Shown piece after piece: positions 17,628 through 25,648 of a stretch of 64,000 bases of DNA. The DNA comes from Vibrio metoecus. GTDB lineage: Bacteria > Pseudomonadota > Gammaproteobacteria > Enterobacterales > Vibrionaceae. The stretch's first letter is position 1, and every line of letters begins with the position of its first letter. The notes under the pieces were generated by a model. That model was given only the letters and a program-made list of their open reading frames with translations, did no database searches and was not told the origin of the DNA. The position numbers and the translations under genes were made by a program. Location: positions 1,798,001-1,862,000 of the forward strand of contig NZ_CP035686.1 in NCBI RefSeq assembly GCF_009665255.1, in the 5' to 3' direction.

Positions 17628-18465
17628 TATTGGTACTAAATTCATTCTTGCTGAAAGATTTACCTTTGATCCCTTAAGCAATTCTTTAATTGATAAAGAA
17701 AATAGTGAAGAGATCATTCGCTTAGGCAGTAACGAAAGCCGGATTTTGTGGTTACTTGCCCAGCATCCCAATGAAGTTGTTTCTCGTAACGATTTGCATG
17801 ATTTTGTATGGCGGGAACAGGGCTTTGAAGTTGATGACTCAAGCCTAACTCAAGCCATCTCTACACTACGAAAGCTGCTCAAAGATTCCACAAAATCACC
17901 ACAATACGTCAAAACTGTACCTAAACGTGGCTATCAACTGATCGCTCGTGTCGACACAGTCGAAGAAGAGATTCTGCGATCTATAGAAGTGGACGAATCT
18001 GCTCAGCAAAATGCCAATATTGACGTAGCTGAAACGCTCAATTCAATGCCGGCAATCAGTAGCCTACATACCGAATCTTCGACACAAACAGCGATAAACA
18101 AACCGACTCACGATTGGGGAACTCGACTGATTTTGCTAGTTGCAATGATCATCCCGTTAGCCGTGTTATTACTGACTAACCCTAGCCAATCAAAATTTAA
18201 GCCTTTGATTGTCGTCGATGATGTTGCCGTCAATATGCCAATCAACCACCCCGACCTATCAAAATGGCTACCTTCTATCGAACTTTGCGTTAAAAAATAC
18301 AATGAAAAGCATACTGAGGGACTAAAACCTAAGGAAGTTATCGCCACCGGTGGGCAAAATAACCAATTGACGCTCAATTACATCCATAGCCCTGAAGTCT
18401 CGGGCGAAAATATAACCTTACGCATCGTTGCTAATCCTAAAGATGCCATCAAAGTGTGTGAGTAG
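17620..18465 (+). CDS. toxR: ToxR, membrane-bound virulence and porin regulator
   Basis: Inner-membrane transcription factor that controls ompU, ompT and toxT in V. cholerae. This 281-residue form starts MSNIGTKFIL, the start used in other vibrios, with an AAAGAAG ribosome site. The OmpR/PhoB-type winged helix spans about residues 5-112 (DDSSLTQAISTLRK; VPKRGYQLIAR). A low-complexity tether (113-166), one membrane helix (169-186) and a periplasmic domain with two cysteines (223 and 280) follow. The wing and the periplasmic end are nearly the V. cholerae sequence, while the tether and membrane helix differ clearly from what I recall of N16961. toxS follows 7 bases later. Confidence 0.95.
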   Translation: MSNIGTKFILAERFTFDPLSNSLIDKENSEEIIRLGSNESRILWLLAQHPNEVVSRNDLHDFVWREQGFEVDDSSLTQAISTLRKLLKDSTKSPQYVKTVPKRGYQLIARVDTVEEEILRSIEVDESAQQNANIDVAETLNSMPAISSLHTESSTQTAINKPTHDWGTRLILLVAMIIPLAVLLLTNPSQSKFKPLIVVDDVAVNMPINHPDLSKWLPSIELCVKKYNEKHTEGLKPKEVIATGGQNNQLTLNYIHSPEVSGENITLRIVANPKDAIKVCE

Positions 18466-18472
18466 GATTTTT

Positions 18473-18994
18473 ATGAAAACCAGATATATAGCTATTGGCG
18501 TTTTGCTACTGTCCCTACTATTTAGTGGCTGGCTCTATTGGGGAAGTGACTTCAAGCTAGAGCAAGTATTAACGTCTCGTGAGTGGCAATCAAAAATGGT
18601 TTCACTCATCAAAACGAATAGTAATAGTCCGGCCATGGGGCCACTCAGCCGAGTTGATGTCACCTCAAATGTAAAATATTTGCCCAATGGCACTTATTTA
18701 CGTGTGTCTATCGTCAAACTTTTTTCTGATGATCATAGTGCTGAAAGCATTATTAATATTTCCGAATTTGGCGAGTGGGACGTGAGTGATAACTATCTAC
18801 TCGTCACTCCGGTAGAATTTAAAGATATTTCATCCAATCAGAGCAAAGACTTTACGGATGAACAACTTCAACTTATCACTCAATTATTTAAAATGGATGC
18901 CCAGCAAAGCCGTCGAGTCGATATTGTTAATGAAAGAACCATTCTATTTACCAGTCTAAATCATGGTTCTACCGTGTTATTCAGTAATTCGTAA
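18473..18994 (+). CDS. toxS: ToxS, periplasmic partner of ToxR
   Basis: The 173-residue protein has one N-terminal membrane anchor (about residues 5-24) and a periplasmic domain. ToxS binds and stabilises the ToxR periplasmic domain and takes part in bile sensing. The sequence WLYWGSDFKLEQVLTSREW and the C-terminal FTSLNHGSTVLFSNS match V. cholerae ToxS. The start at 18473 has the site TAGGAT just upstream; an earlier in-frame ATG lies inside the toxR coding region and is not used. Confidence 0.95.
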   Translation: MKTRYIAIGVLLLSLLFSGWLYWGSDFKLEQVLTSREWQSKMVSLIKTNSNSPAMGPLSRVDVTSNVKYLPNGTYLRVSIVKLFSDDHSAESIINISEFGEWDVSDNYLLVTPVEFKDISSNQSKDFTDEQLQLITQLFKMDAQQSRRVDIVNERTILFTSLNHGSTVLFSNS

Positions 18995-19072
18995 AGAGAA
19001 CGAGTGGACTTCATGACACATGAAGCCCACTCACTCTGTATGCGTAACGTGCACAACACAAGGAAAGTGACA

Positions 19073-19384
19073 ATGAATAAAGCACAGATAGAGATATATT
19101 ACTGCCGACAATGTAATTGGATGTTGCGTGCCGCTTGGTTAAGCCAAGAGCTACTCCAGACCTTTAGCGAAGAAATTGCTTATGTCGCACTTCACCCCGA
19201 CACAGGTGGTCGATTTGAGATTATTTGTAATGGTGTACAGATCTGGGAACGTAAACAAGAGGGTGGATTTCCAGAAGCAAAAGGGCTTAAACAGCGAGTG
19301 CGTGACTTAATTGATCCGGAAAGAGATCTCGGTCATGCCGACCGCCTCTCCCCGGCTAAAAACGAATCCCCTAGCAACCAATAA
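19073..19384 (+). CDS. SelT/SelW/SelH-family (Rdx) thioredoxin-like protein
   Basis: Small 103-residue protein with the Rdx fold. The redox motif is CRQC at about residues 10-13 (IEIYYCRQCNW), the cysteine form of the CxxU motif of mammalian selenoprotein W. GGRFEIICNGVQIWERK and GGFPEAKGLKQRVRDLI are typical of the family. The ATG at 19073 follows AAGGAAAGTGACA. It lies 78 bases after toxS and is read the same way, so read-through from toxRS is possible. The physiological partner of the bacterial family is not established. Confidence 0.85.
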   Translation: MNKAQIEIYYCRQCNWMLRAAWLSQELLQTFSEEIAYVALHPDTGGRFEIICNGVQIWERKQEGGFPEAKGLKQRVRDLIDPERDLGHADRLSPAKNESPSNQ

Positions 19385-19389
19385 TAGCG

Positions 19390-19947
19390 CTATAGTGGTG
19401 AGTCGATATCATGGTTGAGCAGTATCTCCCCCATGCTCGACATGACTTGCATCTGATTACCATCTAACACCCCATAACTCGGCTGATGATTTCCACGAGG
19501 AAAAGTCATTGACCCAGGATTAACAATCCATACATGCCCAACCCAATCTACCACGGGAACATGTGTATGGCCATGCACCAATACGTCACCTTTTTTTAAC
19601 GGTGGAAGCTTTTCCCCGTGATAAAGGTGACCGTGAGTTAAAAATAAGCGTTGCCCTGAATCTAATAGCACCCACGCATAATCGCCCATCATCGGAAAGT
19701 TCAGTAACATCTGATCCACTTCACTGTCGCAATTCCCACGTACCGCAATAATTTGCTCAGCAAATTCATTTAAGCGTTCAGCAACCGCAGGAGGGTTGTA
19801 CCCATCAGGAATCGGATTACGCGGACCATGGTTAAGAATATCACCCAATAAAACGAGCGATTGAGCTCCAGAAGCTTTATAGAGAGCAAGTGCTTGCTCA
19901 GTCGCAGGCAAAGAGCCGTGCAGATCGGAGATAAAAAAAAGTTTCAT
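19390..19947 (-). CDS. yfcE: YfcE-type metallophosphodiesterase
   Basis: Calcineurin-like phosphodiesterase of 185 residues. Metal-binding motifs are visible in order: ISDLHGS (Asp, His), LGDILNHG (Asp), RGNCDSE (Asn), THGH and GHTHVP. E. coli YfcE, a Mn2+-dependent enzyme acting on bis-p-nitrophenyl phosphate, matches over most of its length. The start at 19947 (MKLFFISDLHG) has GAGG upstream; four extra upstream residues are unlikely. It converges on the SelW-like gene with only five bases between the stops and no obvious terminator. Confidence 0.92.
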   Translation of the reverse strand: MKLFFISDLHGSLPATEQALALYKASGAQSLVLLGDILNHGPRNPIPDGYNPPAVAERLNEFAEQIIAVRGNCDSEVDQMLLNFPMMGDYAWVLLDSGQRLFLTHGHLYHGEKLPPLKKGDVLVHGHTHVPVVDWVGHVWIVNPGSMTFPRGNHQPSYGVLDGNQMQVMSSMGEILLNHDIDSPL

Positions 19948-20223
19948 GACAGGCCTCACATCAAATACTCAGCGATTGTAAGGTTTTCATCGCTTAGATG
20001 CACTGCTGATTTGTCATCTCTGATCTGTAGCATACCTCGTCATAAGATTTTCTGAGTTTTCGATCATACAGCCGCAATATAGACTTACGTGCCACAGAAG
20101 CGTGAAGCGGCTTTGCAGCCTTTCACTAGAGCTAGAGAAAAGAGGGTCGATTACGGTTAAACTCTTCATATCGTTATCAACAGAGGTCATGGATAACGCC
20201 ACCACTCAACACAAGGAGTCACT

Positions 20224-21138
20224 ATGAGAATTTTGATCACCGGAGGAACCGGGTTTATCGGCTTTGAGTTGATAAAGTTACTCAGTACCCATGAGCTGGT
20301 TGTGTTAACTCGCGACATGGCTAAAGCGGCTTTGCGCTTCGCTCATATCCCCAGCCAAAACATACACTTTATTGGTTTTTTAGATGAACTATCTGATTTC
20401 AATGAGATTGATGCCATCATTAATCTTGCGGGAGAACCGATCGCCGATAAACGTTGGAGCTCAAAGCAAAAGCAGCAGATTATGCGTAGTCGATTAGAGA
20501 TTACCGAACAGCTCGTCGAAAAAATTCACGCCAGTGCTCAACCACCTAGTGTTTTCCTTAGCGGTTCAGCCGTTGGTTTTTACGGTGATCAACAGGAACA
20601 TGCTTTTGACGAGAGTCTTCAGGTAAAAAGTGAGCACTTCCCTCATCAGGTTTGCCAACAATGGGAACAACGAGCACTGAAAGCGCAATCAGAACAAACT
20701 CGCGTTTGTTTATTGCGAACTGGGATTGTATTAGCGCTAGATGGAGGTGCGTTGAAAAAGATGCTTCCTCCGTATCGCCTCGGTTTAGGTGGCCCAATTG
20801 GTAATGGGCAGCAATACATGCCATGGATCCATATGCAAGATATGGTGCGAGCCATCGTTTTTTTACTAGAAACAGAATATGCTCAAGGTGCTTATAATCT
20901 TTGCGCTCCTCATCCTGTCACTCAGGCTGAATTTAGTCTCACTCTCGCCAATGTATTGAAACGACCACATGTGTTAAAAACTCCACAATGGCTGATAAAA
21001 CTGCTGATGGGGGAAGCCTCTGAGCTTCTACTCGATAGCATTCGTGCGAAGCCCAAAAAACTGACTGATCTGGGTTTTCAATTCCACTATTCTCGAATTG
21101 ATCGGGCATTTAGCCATTTGCTGAGCCAAACCCAGTAA
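20224..21138 (+). CDS. yfcH: YfcH-type epimerase-like NAD(P)-binding protein (SDR39U1 family)
   Basis: 304-residue extended short-chain dehydrogenase homologue. The Rossmann motif ILITGGTGFIGFEL is at residues 3-16. NLAGEPI and the SGSAVGFYGD segment are hallmarks of the TIGR01777 group, and a DUF1731 C-terminal segment ends the protein (RAKPKKLTDLGFQFHY). A CAAGGAG ribosome site precedes the ATG. Related eukaryotic SDR39U1 proteins lack a settled reaction, so the substrate is unknown. ybbO follows 50 bases later on the same strand. Confidence 0.9.
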   Translation: MRILITGGTGFIGFELIKLLSTHELVVLTRDMAKAALRFAHIPSQNIHFIGFLDELSDFNEIDAIINLAGEPIADKRWSSKQKQQIMRSRLEITEQLVEKIHASAQPPSVFLSGSAVGFYGDQQEHAFDESLQVKSEHFPHQVCQQWEQRALKAQSEQTRVCLLRTGIVLALDGGALKKMLPPYRLGLGGPIGNGQQYMPWIHMQDMVRAIVFLLETEYAQGAYNLCAPHPVTQAEFSLTLANVLKRPHVLKTPQWLIKLLMGEASELLLDSIRAKPKKLTDLGFQFHYSRIDRAFSHLLSQTQ

Positions 21139-21187
21139 GTGCTCACTTCATCTTCAATGATATGGCTTAACTCAATAAAGGATAGAG

Positions 21188-22015
21188 ATGAAAAAATCCA
21201 TTTTAATCACAGGTTGCTCAACAGGTATTGGTTACATGGCAGCGAAGCAACTGCAGCTGCGGGGTTATCAAGTGATTGCCTCTTGCCGAGATGAGCAAGA
21301 TGTCGCGCGATTAACACAAGAGGGTTTCACTTGTCTTCATTTAGACTTGAGCTGTGAACAGAGTATTAATCTTGCCGTAGAACAAGCTCTGGAAATCTCA
21401 AACCACCAACTTTACGCCATCTTCAATAATGGTGCTTTCGGTCAACCAGGCGCTTTGGAAGATTTACCCGTGCAAGCCATGCGAGAACAGTTTGAAACCA
21501 ACTTTTTTGGTTGGCATCATCTGACCACACGCTTGCTACCCCACTTCCGAAGCCAAGGCTACGGGCGCATCATCCAAAATAGCTCCGTATTAGGCTTTGC
21601 TGCTATGAAATACCGCGGTGCATATAACGCTTCTAAATTTGCTCTAGAAGGCTGGACAGATACTTTAAGACTAGAGCTACAAGGTTCTGGAATTCATATC
21701 AGCTTGCTCGAACCGGGGCCAATTGAAACACAATTTAGATCCAATGCACTACAAGCCTTCCAACGCTGGATAACGGTTGAACAAAGTGCTCATCACTTAG
21801 CCTATCAACAGCAAGTTGAACGTTTAGGTAAAACCCATTCCAACAACCGCTTTGTATTACCACCAGAAGCTTGTCTAGCGCCTCTGTGCCATGCCCTTGA
21901 ATCTGCAAACCCTAAAATCCGCTACCGCATTACCACTCCCACTAAAGTATTTGCACTACTAAAACGATGTTTACCAGCGCGCTGGCTAGACAAACTGTTA
22001 TTTAAAGCAGCATAA
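21188..22015 (+). CDS. ybbO: YbbO-like short-chain dehydrogenase/reductase
   Basis: Classical SDR of 275 residues. The cofactor motif ILITGCSTGIGYMAA is at residues 5-19, the catalytic serine is in IIQNSSVLG and the Tyr/Lys pair in YRGAYNASKFALEGW. The C-terminus FALLKRCLPARWLDKLLF matches E. coli YbbO, an NADP-dependent aldehyde reductase. In E. coli ybbO also lies beside ybbN, qmcA, ybbJ and cueR, so the neighbourhood supports the call. Confidence 0.88.
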   Translation: MKKSILITGCSTGIGYMAAKQLQLRGYQVIASCRDEQDVARLTQEGFTCLHLDLSCEQSINLAVEQALEISNHQLYAIFNNGAFGQPGALEDLPVQAMREQFETNFFGWHHLTTRLLPHFRSQGYGRIIQNSSVLGFAAMKYRGAYNASKFALEGWTDTLRLELQGSGIHISLLEPGPIETQFRSNALQAFQRWITVEQSAHHLAYQQQVERLGKTHSNNRFVLPPEACLAPLCHALESANPKIRYRITTPTKVFALLKRCLPARWLDKLLFKAA

Positions 22016-22375
22016 ATTATCTAATTGTCATTATTTAGTAACAATCACTCGGCAAAATTCACAGTGTGCATAGGGCAGTTTTCGCTTATGCACGCAGACA
22101 CCCTGATTTCCAAGCGTTGCATGTGGTACGACAAAAATGACATTAAACCAATTGAATTGGATAAGTGTCGGTGTTGCGCTGACCTTATTTATATTGCTTT
22201 AAACACCTTTGCTTGCAAGCTCGTAAGAGCAACGAAATCACTACCTCCGGGTGGTGATTTCGTTTTTAGCTCACCAATAAGCCCTCCGCTTTTAACACCA
22301 TATAAAGCTTGAGTTTTCCATGTTGCATCCCCATAGTTTATCGAAGCGATGTACCATCCAAACCAAGGATTTGCT
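22016..22375 (+). other. Intergenic stretch ybbO-cnoX: long 3' tail with strong terminator
   Basis: The first 215 bases after ybbO are followed by a small hairpin (GCTC-GTAA-GAGC, 22219-22230) that runs directly into the terminator at 22232-22263. This leaves about 110 bases to the cnoX start. An open frame (22025-22312) runs through the terminator and has no ribosome site, so I do not call it a gene. The tail could be a plain 3' UTR or yield a small RNA. Confidence 0.5.
22232..22263 (+). terminator. Strong rho-independent terminator after ybbO
   Basis: The 14-base-pair stem (ACGAAATCACTACC / GGTGGTGATTTCGT, one G-T pair) with a TCCG loop is followed by TTTTTAG. Confidence 0.93.
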
Positions 22376-23230
22376 ATGCCAGCAGCGAATATGATTGATG
22401 TTTCTCAGCACAATTTTCACCAAGTATTACAGCACTCTACTCTTTCTCCCGTGCTTTTCTATTTTTGGGCTCCTATCAGCAATGAAAGCACCCAACTTCT
22501 ACCACACCTTGAGCAGCTCACTGAACAATATCAAGGTGCATTTGTTCTTGCTCGTCTGAATTGTCAAGAAGAACAAGCTATTGCTGCACAATTTGGCATT
22601 CAAGCCATTCCAACTATTGCACTTTTTATTGAAGGTCAACCGGTGGATGGTCTAGGCGGACCGCAGCCCATCGAAGCTATCGAAGAGATGCTCAAACGCC
22701 ACCTGCCAAGTGATGAAGAGCGATTAATGCAACAAGGGATAGAACTAGTGGCCCAAGATCAATTCACTGAAGCGCGCTCAATACTGACCACGTTGAGTGA
22801 TGAGTGGCGCAACAAAGGTGAGGTAAAGCTTGCGCTAGCCCGTTGTTATTTAGAAACCAACGATATCGACGCTGCGCAAACAATTCTCTGCGACATACCT
22901 CTTGAATACCAGCAAGGTGAGTATAAAACCTTACTTGCTAAACTCGAACTGCATCAACAAACCGCGAATAGTCCAGAAATCATCGCATTAGAGCAACAAT
23001 GGCGTAGTGATTTAGACAATCCAAACTTAGCTATCGAGCTGGCTCGACAATATCATCAAGTGAAAAGAGATGAAGAAGCACTGAGCTTACTTTGGTCATG
23101 GTTAAGCAAAAACCTCAATGCCCTAGATGGAGATATGAAAAAAACCTTTATGGATATTTTAACGGCGCTAGGACAAGGTCACCCCTTAGCCAATCAATAT
23201 CGAAAGAAACTCTACTCACTTCTGTATTAA
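22376..23230 (+). CDS. cnoX: CnoX (YbbN), thioredoxin-TPR chaperone-redoxin
   Basis: 284-residue protein with a thioredoxin fold at about residues 1-110 and TPR-like repeats after it. In E. coli it guards proteins against oxidative aggregation and delivers them to DnaK and GroEL. The thioredoxin active site WCGPC is replaced by WAPISNES, so neither redox cysteine is present; even the single C-terminal cysteine of the E. coli SQHC motif is lost. The downstream cysteine in RLNCQEEQ, equivalent to E. coli KLDC, is kept. The ATG at 22376 has an AAGGAT site; a start 9 codons earlier is weaker. Confidence 0.9.
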   Translation: MPAANMIDVSQHNFHQVLQHSTLSPVLFYFWAPISNESTQLLPHLEQLTEQYQGAFVLARLNCQEEQAIAAQFGIQAIPTIALFIEGQPVDGLGGPQPIEAIEEMLKRHLPSDEERLMQQGIELVAQDQFTEARSILTTLSDEWRNKGEVKLALARCYLETNDIDAAQTILCDIPLEYQQGEYKTLLAKLELHQQTANSPEIIALEQQWRSDLDNPNLAIELARQYHQVKRDEEALSLLWSWLSKNLNALDGDMKKTFMDILTALGQGHPLANQYRKKLYSLLY

Positions 23231-23278
23231 GGCCCTACACCAATTCAAGCTATTAATGCATTAGGATTGAAGAATGCA

Positions 23279-23301
23279 ATGGCGTTCTTATTGAATGCCA
23301 T
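23279..23301 (+). terminator. Rho-independent terminator of cnoX
   Basis: The stem ATGGCGTTC/GAATGCCAT (one G-T pair) with a TTATT loop is followed by TTTTATC. Confidence 0.82.
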
Positions 23302-23431
23302 TTTTATCAATTTGATTGTCAATAAATAAAAATTGATCATTTTTTAGAGCAAAGCTGTAAATTTCTGATCTTAATTTGGTCATCCCCTGTCTTTGAGAGA
23401 GAATTTCCGCTCATTGATAATGCACTTCTAC

Positions 23432-23558
23432 TATACCCAAACTACTTGAAGTTTCAGGTAGGCGGCAAATGAGTGAATCCTCTGAGCATAGATACACAAT
23501 GTGATTGGGGTGAGTGAATTCAGCCAACACCGCTGCAGCTTCTAGTAGGAAGGGGATA
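23432..23558. repeat. ERIC (enterobacterial repetitive intergenic consensus) element
   Basis: Exactly 127 bases, bounded by TATACCC and GGGGATA, the typical ERIC length. Inside are the hallmark blocks: AGGTAGGCGGCAAATGAGTG, GTGAATCC, the core GTGATTGGGGTGAG, and CAGCCAACACCGCTGCAGCTT. These correspond to the regions targeted by the classic ERIC1R and ERIC2 primers. ERICs are imperfect palindromes that form long RNA hairpins; they are known in Vibrio as well as enterics and do not code for protein. This copy sits just before qmcA. Confidence 0.88.
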
Positions 23559-23630
23559 TTTGGCTAAATACCCACGTGCTTGTTAAAAGCATAGAGTGGC
23601 TTTATTTCTCAATAATAAAAAGGATACGTC

Positions 23631-24551
23631 ATGGCTATTGATTCATTGATCACTATTGCAGTTCTTGTACTGGCTGTAGTTATTTTCATCTCCTCTGCAG
23701 TAAAAACCGTGCCTCAGGGTAATAACTGGACAGTCGAAAGATTTGGGCGATACACACAAACACTCAAGCCCGGACTCAACCTAATCATCCCTTTTATTGA
23801 CCGTGTTGGTCATAAAATCAATATGATGGAACAAGTTTTAGATATCCCAGCTCAAGAAGTCATTTCTAAAGACAACGCGAACGTTGTGATTGATGCGGTC
23901 TGTTTTGTGCAAGTGATTGATGCCGCGAAAGCCGCTTATGAGGTTAGTCAACTGCAACATGCGATTCGAAACCTCACACTTACCAATATGCGTACCGTAT
24001 TAGGTTCAATGGAGCTGGATGAGATGCTCAGCCAACGCGACATGATTAACACTAAGCTGCTGTCGATTGTTGACCATGCCACCAGCCCGTGGGGTGTAAA
24101 AGTGACACGTATTGAAATCAAAGATGTGCAGCCACCTGCTGATTTAACCGCCGCAATGAATGCTCAGATGAAAGCTGAACGTAACAAACGGGCTGAAGTC
24201 CTTGAAGCTGAAGGGGTACGCCAAGCGCAAATCTTACGTGCCGAAGGTCAAAAACAATCCGAAATATTGAAAGCTGAAGGGGAAAAACAAGCCGCCATTT
24301 TACAAGCTGAAGCACGTGAGCGTGCAGCCGAAGCGGAAGCTAAGGCAACCACTATGGTTTCCGAAGCCATCGCTAAAGGTGATATGCAAGCGGTAAATTA
24401 CTTTATTGCTCAAGGCTATACCGAAGCACTGAAAGCCATTGGTCAAGCCGAGAATGGTAAGATCATCATGCTGCCACTTGAAGCAACAGGCCTAATGGGA
24501 TCTGTAGCTGGAATTGCAGAAATGTTTAAATCATCACAAACCACTAAGTAG
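23631..24551 (+). CDS. qmcA: QmcA, SPFH/stomatin-like membrane protein
   Basis: 306 residues: an N-terminal membrane anchor (about 5-25), the SPFH/band 7 domain (about 26-180; VKTVPQGNNWTVERFGRY, INMMEQVLDIP), and a long Ala/Glu-rich coiled coil (about 180-260, with repeats of LKAEGEKQ type). Members oligomerise in membrane microdomains and work with NfeD-family partners, encoded directly downstream here. It may modulate membrane protease activity, as proposed for E. coli QmcA and FtsH. Confidence 0.93.
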   Translation: MAIDSLITIAVLVLAVVIFISSAVKTVPQGNNWTVERFGRYTQTLKPGLNLIIPFIDRVGHKINMMEQVLDIPAQEVISKDNANVVIDAVCFVQVIDAAKAAYEVSQLQHAIRNLTLTNMRTVLGSMELDEMLSQRDMINTKLLSIVDHATSPWGVKVTRIEIKDVQPPADLTAAMNAQMKAERNKRAEVLEAEGVRQAQILRAEGQKQSEILKAEGEKQAAILQAEARERAAEAEAKATTMVSEAIAKGDMQAVNYFIAQGYTEALKAIGQAENGKIIMLPLEATGLMGSVAGIAEMFKSSQTTK

Positions 24552-24558
24552 GTGTCCC

Positions 24559-25035
24559 GTGGTAGAGCTACTCTCACAATTGAATTTCTGGCATTGGTTG
24601 GCCTTGGGCCTACTTCTATTAGCCGCTGAGCTACTCGGCACTGCAGGTTATTTTTTGTGGCTTGGCCTATCAGCACTGTTAGTTGGGGTATTGCTGGCCG
24701 TAATGCCTTTTGGTTGGCAACTGCAGTGGCTGGCTTTTGCGAGTTTTTCACTGGTCACGACTTGGCTTTGGTGGCGACGTCAATTTAGCCGCGATAAAAA
24801 GCAAGATACAGAACGCGACCTTAATCAAAAGGAAAAACAGTTACTCGGACGTATTATTCCGATAACCGAAGATACCCCAGCAGGAGAGTTCCAAGTATCA
24901 GTGGGTGATACGGCTTGGACGGCTCGCTGCGATCAGGAGCTTGCCGCAGGGAGCCGTGTTTCGGTCATTGCTGTGGATGGGATTATCTTAGTCGTCAAAC
25001 CTATCGAAAAGTCTGTAATTCCATCGGCAAATTGA
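24559..25035 (+). CDS. ybbJ: YbbJ, NfeD-family membrane partner of QmcA
   Basis: 158-residue protein with three N-terminal membrane helices (about residues 9-70) and a C-terminal OB-fold NfeD domain (LLGRIIPITEDTPAGEFQVSVG; AGSRVSVIAVDGIILVV). The best start is the GTG at 24559, which gives the family's N-terminus and leaves 7 bases after qmcA. A longer frame begins inside qmcA and is not needed. The qmcA-ybbJ pair is conserved in E. coli and is presumably one transcript. Confidence 0.88.
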   Translation: MVELLSQLNFWHWLALGLLLLAAELLGTAGYFLWLGLSALLVGVLLAVMPFGWQLQWLAFASFSLVTTWLWWRRQFSRDKKQDTERDLNQKEKQLLGRIIPITEDTPAGEFQVSVGDTAWTARCDQELAAGSRVSVIAVDGIILVVKPIEKSVIPSAN

Positions 25036-25160
25036 CTCTTACACTAAGATGCTTGACGTGCACAGTTCCAATAGGTGCGCGTCAAGAAAGCTCACAAAAT
25101 GCGCATAAATCTTTGTGTAGGATGAGTAAAACTACTAGCAACTGCGACTTCAAAGTCGGA

Positions 25161-25184
25161 ACTAAGACCCTACGGGGTCTTAGT
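25161..25184. terminator. Terminator between ybbJ and cueR
   Basis: The 10-base-pair stem ACTAAGACCC/GGGTCTTAGT with a 4-base loop is followed by TTTATC on the plus strand. A second small hairpin (CGACTT-CA-AAGTCG) precedes it at 25145-25158. The cueR stop codon at 25170 lies inside the hairpin, so it may serve both genes. Confidence 0.82.
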
Positions 25185-25589
25185 TTTATCGTTTGAACAA
25201 CAATGCCCCTTCAACTGTTCTATGATTGGACAATCGCTGCCTTGATCTCCGGGACAAGATGCGATCCACTCTTCTAGCTGCTGCTTAATCATGGTGAGCT
25301 CGGACAGTTTACTCGAGACTTCTTGCCACTTTTCTTGTGCTCGCGCACGCACCGCCGCGCTCGTTCGGTTTGGATCATTAGCAAGAGTGAGCATGGCTTT
25401 ACACTCATCCAAACTAAAACCAACTCGCCGACAGCGAGCAATGAGCAGTAAATCATCCACATGCCGCTGAGTGTAAGTTCGATAACCACTTTCAGAGCGC
25501 AATGGTGGGGTGATAAGACCTTTTTCTTCGTATAGACGAATCGACTTTGCAGTCAGCGAGGTGAGTTTGGCAATCTGGCTAATATTCAT
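25170..25589 (-). CDS. cueR: CueR, MerR-family copper(I)-responsive activator
   Basis: 139 residues. The MerR helix-turn-helix is at the N-terminus (MNISQIAKLTSLTAKSIRLY), followed by the dimerisation helix. The metal loop CPGDQGSDCP supplies the two Cu(I)-binding cysteines seven residues apart, as in E. coli CueR (CPGDDSADCP). The tail has an extra CC pair. Start at 25589: eight upstream residues are possible but foreign to the family. The copper exporter genes it would activate are not adjacent. Confidence 0.92.
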   Translation of the reverse strand: MNISQIAKLTSLTAKSIRLYEEKGLITPPLRSESGYRTYTQRHVDDLLLIARCRRVGFSLDECKAMLTLANDPNRTSAAVRARAQEKWQEVSSKLSELTMIKQQLEEWIASCPGDQGSDCPIIEQLKGHCCSNDKTKTP

Positions 25590-25648
25590 GGCACATAAAA
25601 ATAACAAAGGCATGGAAAGACCATGCCTCTATCCAATAAGAAATGCAA

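Larger units (their letters stand above)
23231..23630 (+). other. 400-base interval cnoX-qmcA: terminator, ERIC element and qmcA leader
   Basis: The cnoX terminator (23279-23301) is followed by about 130 AT-rich bases, an ERIC element (23432-23558) and 72 bases to the qmcA start, whose ribosome site is AAGGAT. A qmcA promoter before the ERIC element would make the element part of the qmcA leader RNA. I see no gene here. Confidence 0.7.

Noticed and set aside
22025..22312. 95-codon open frame after ybbO
   Set aside because: It runs through a very strong terminator hairpin, has no ribosome site and has no recognisable protein features.
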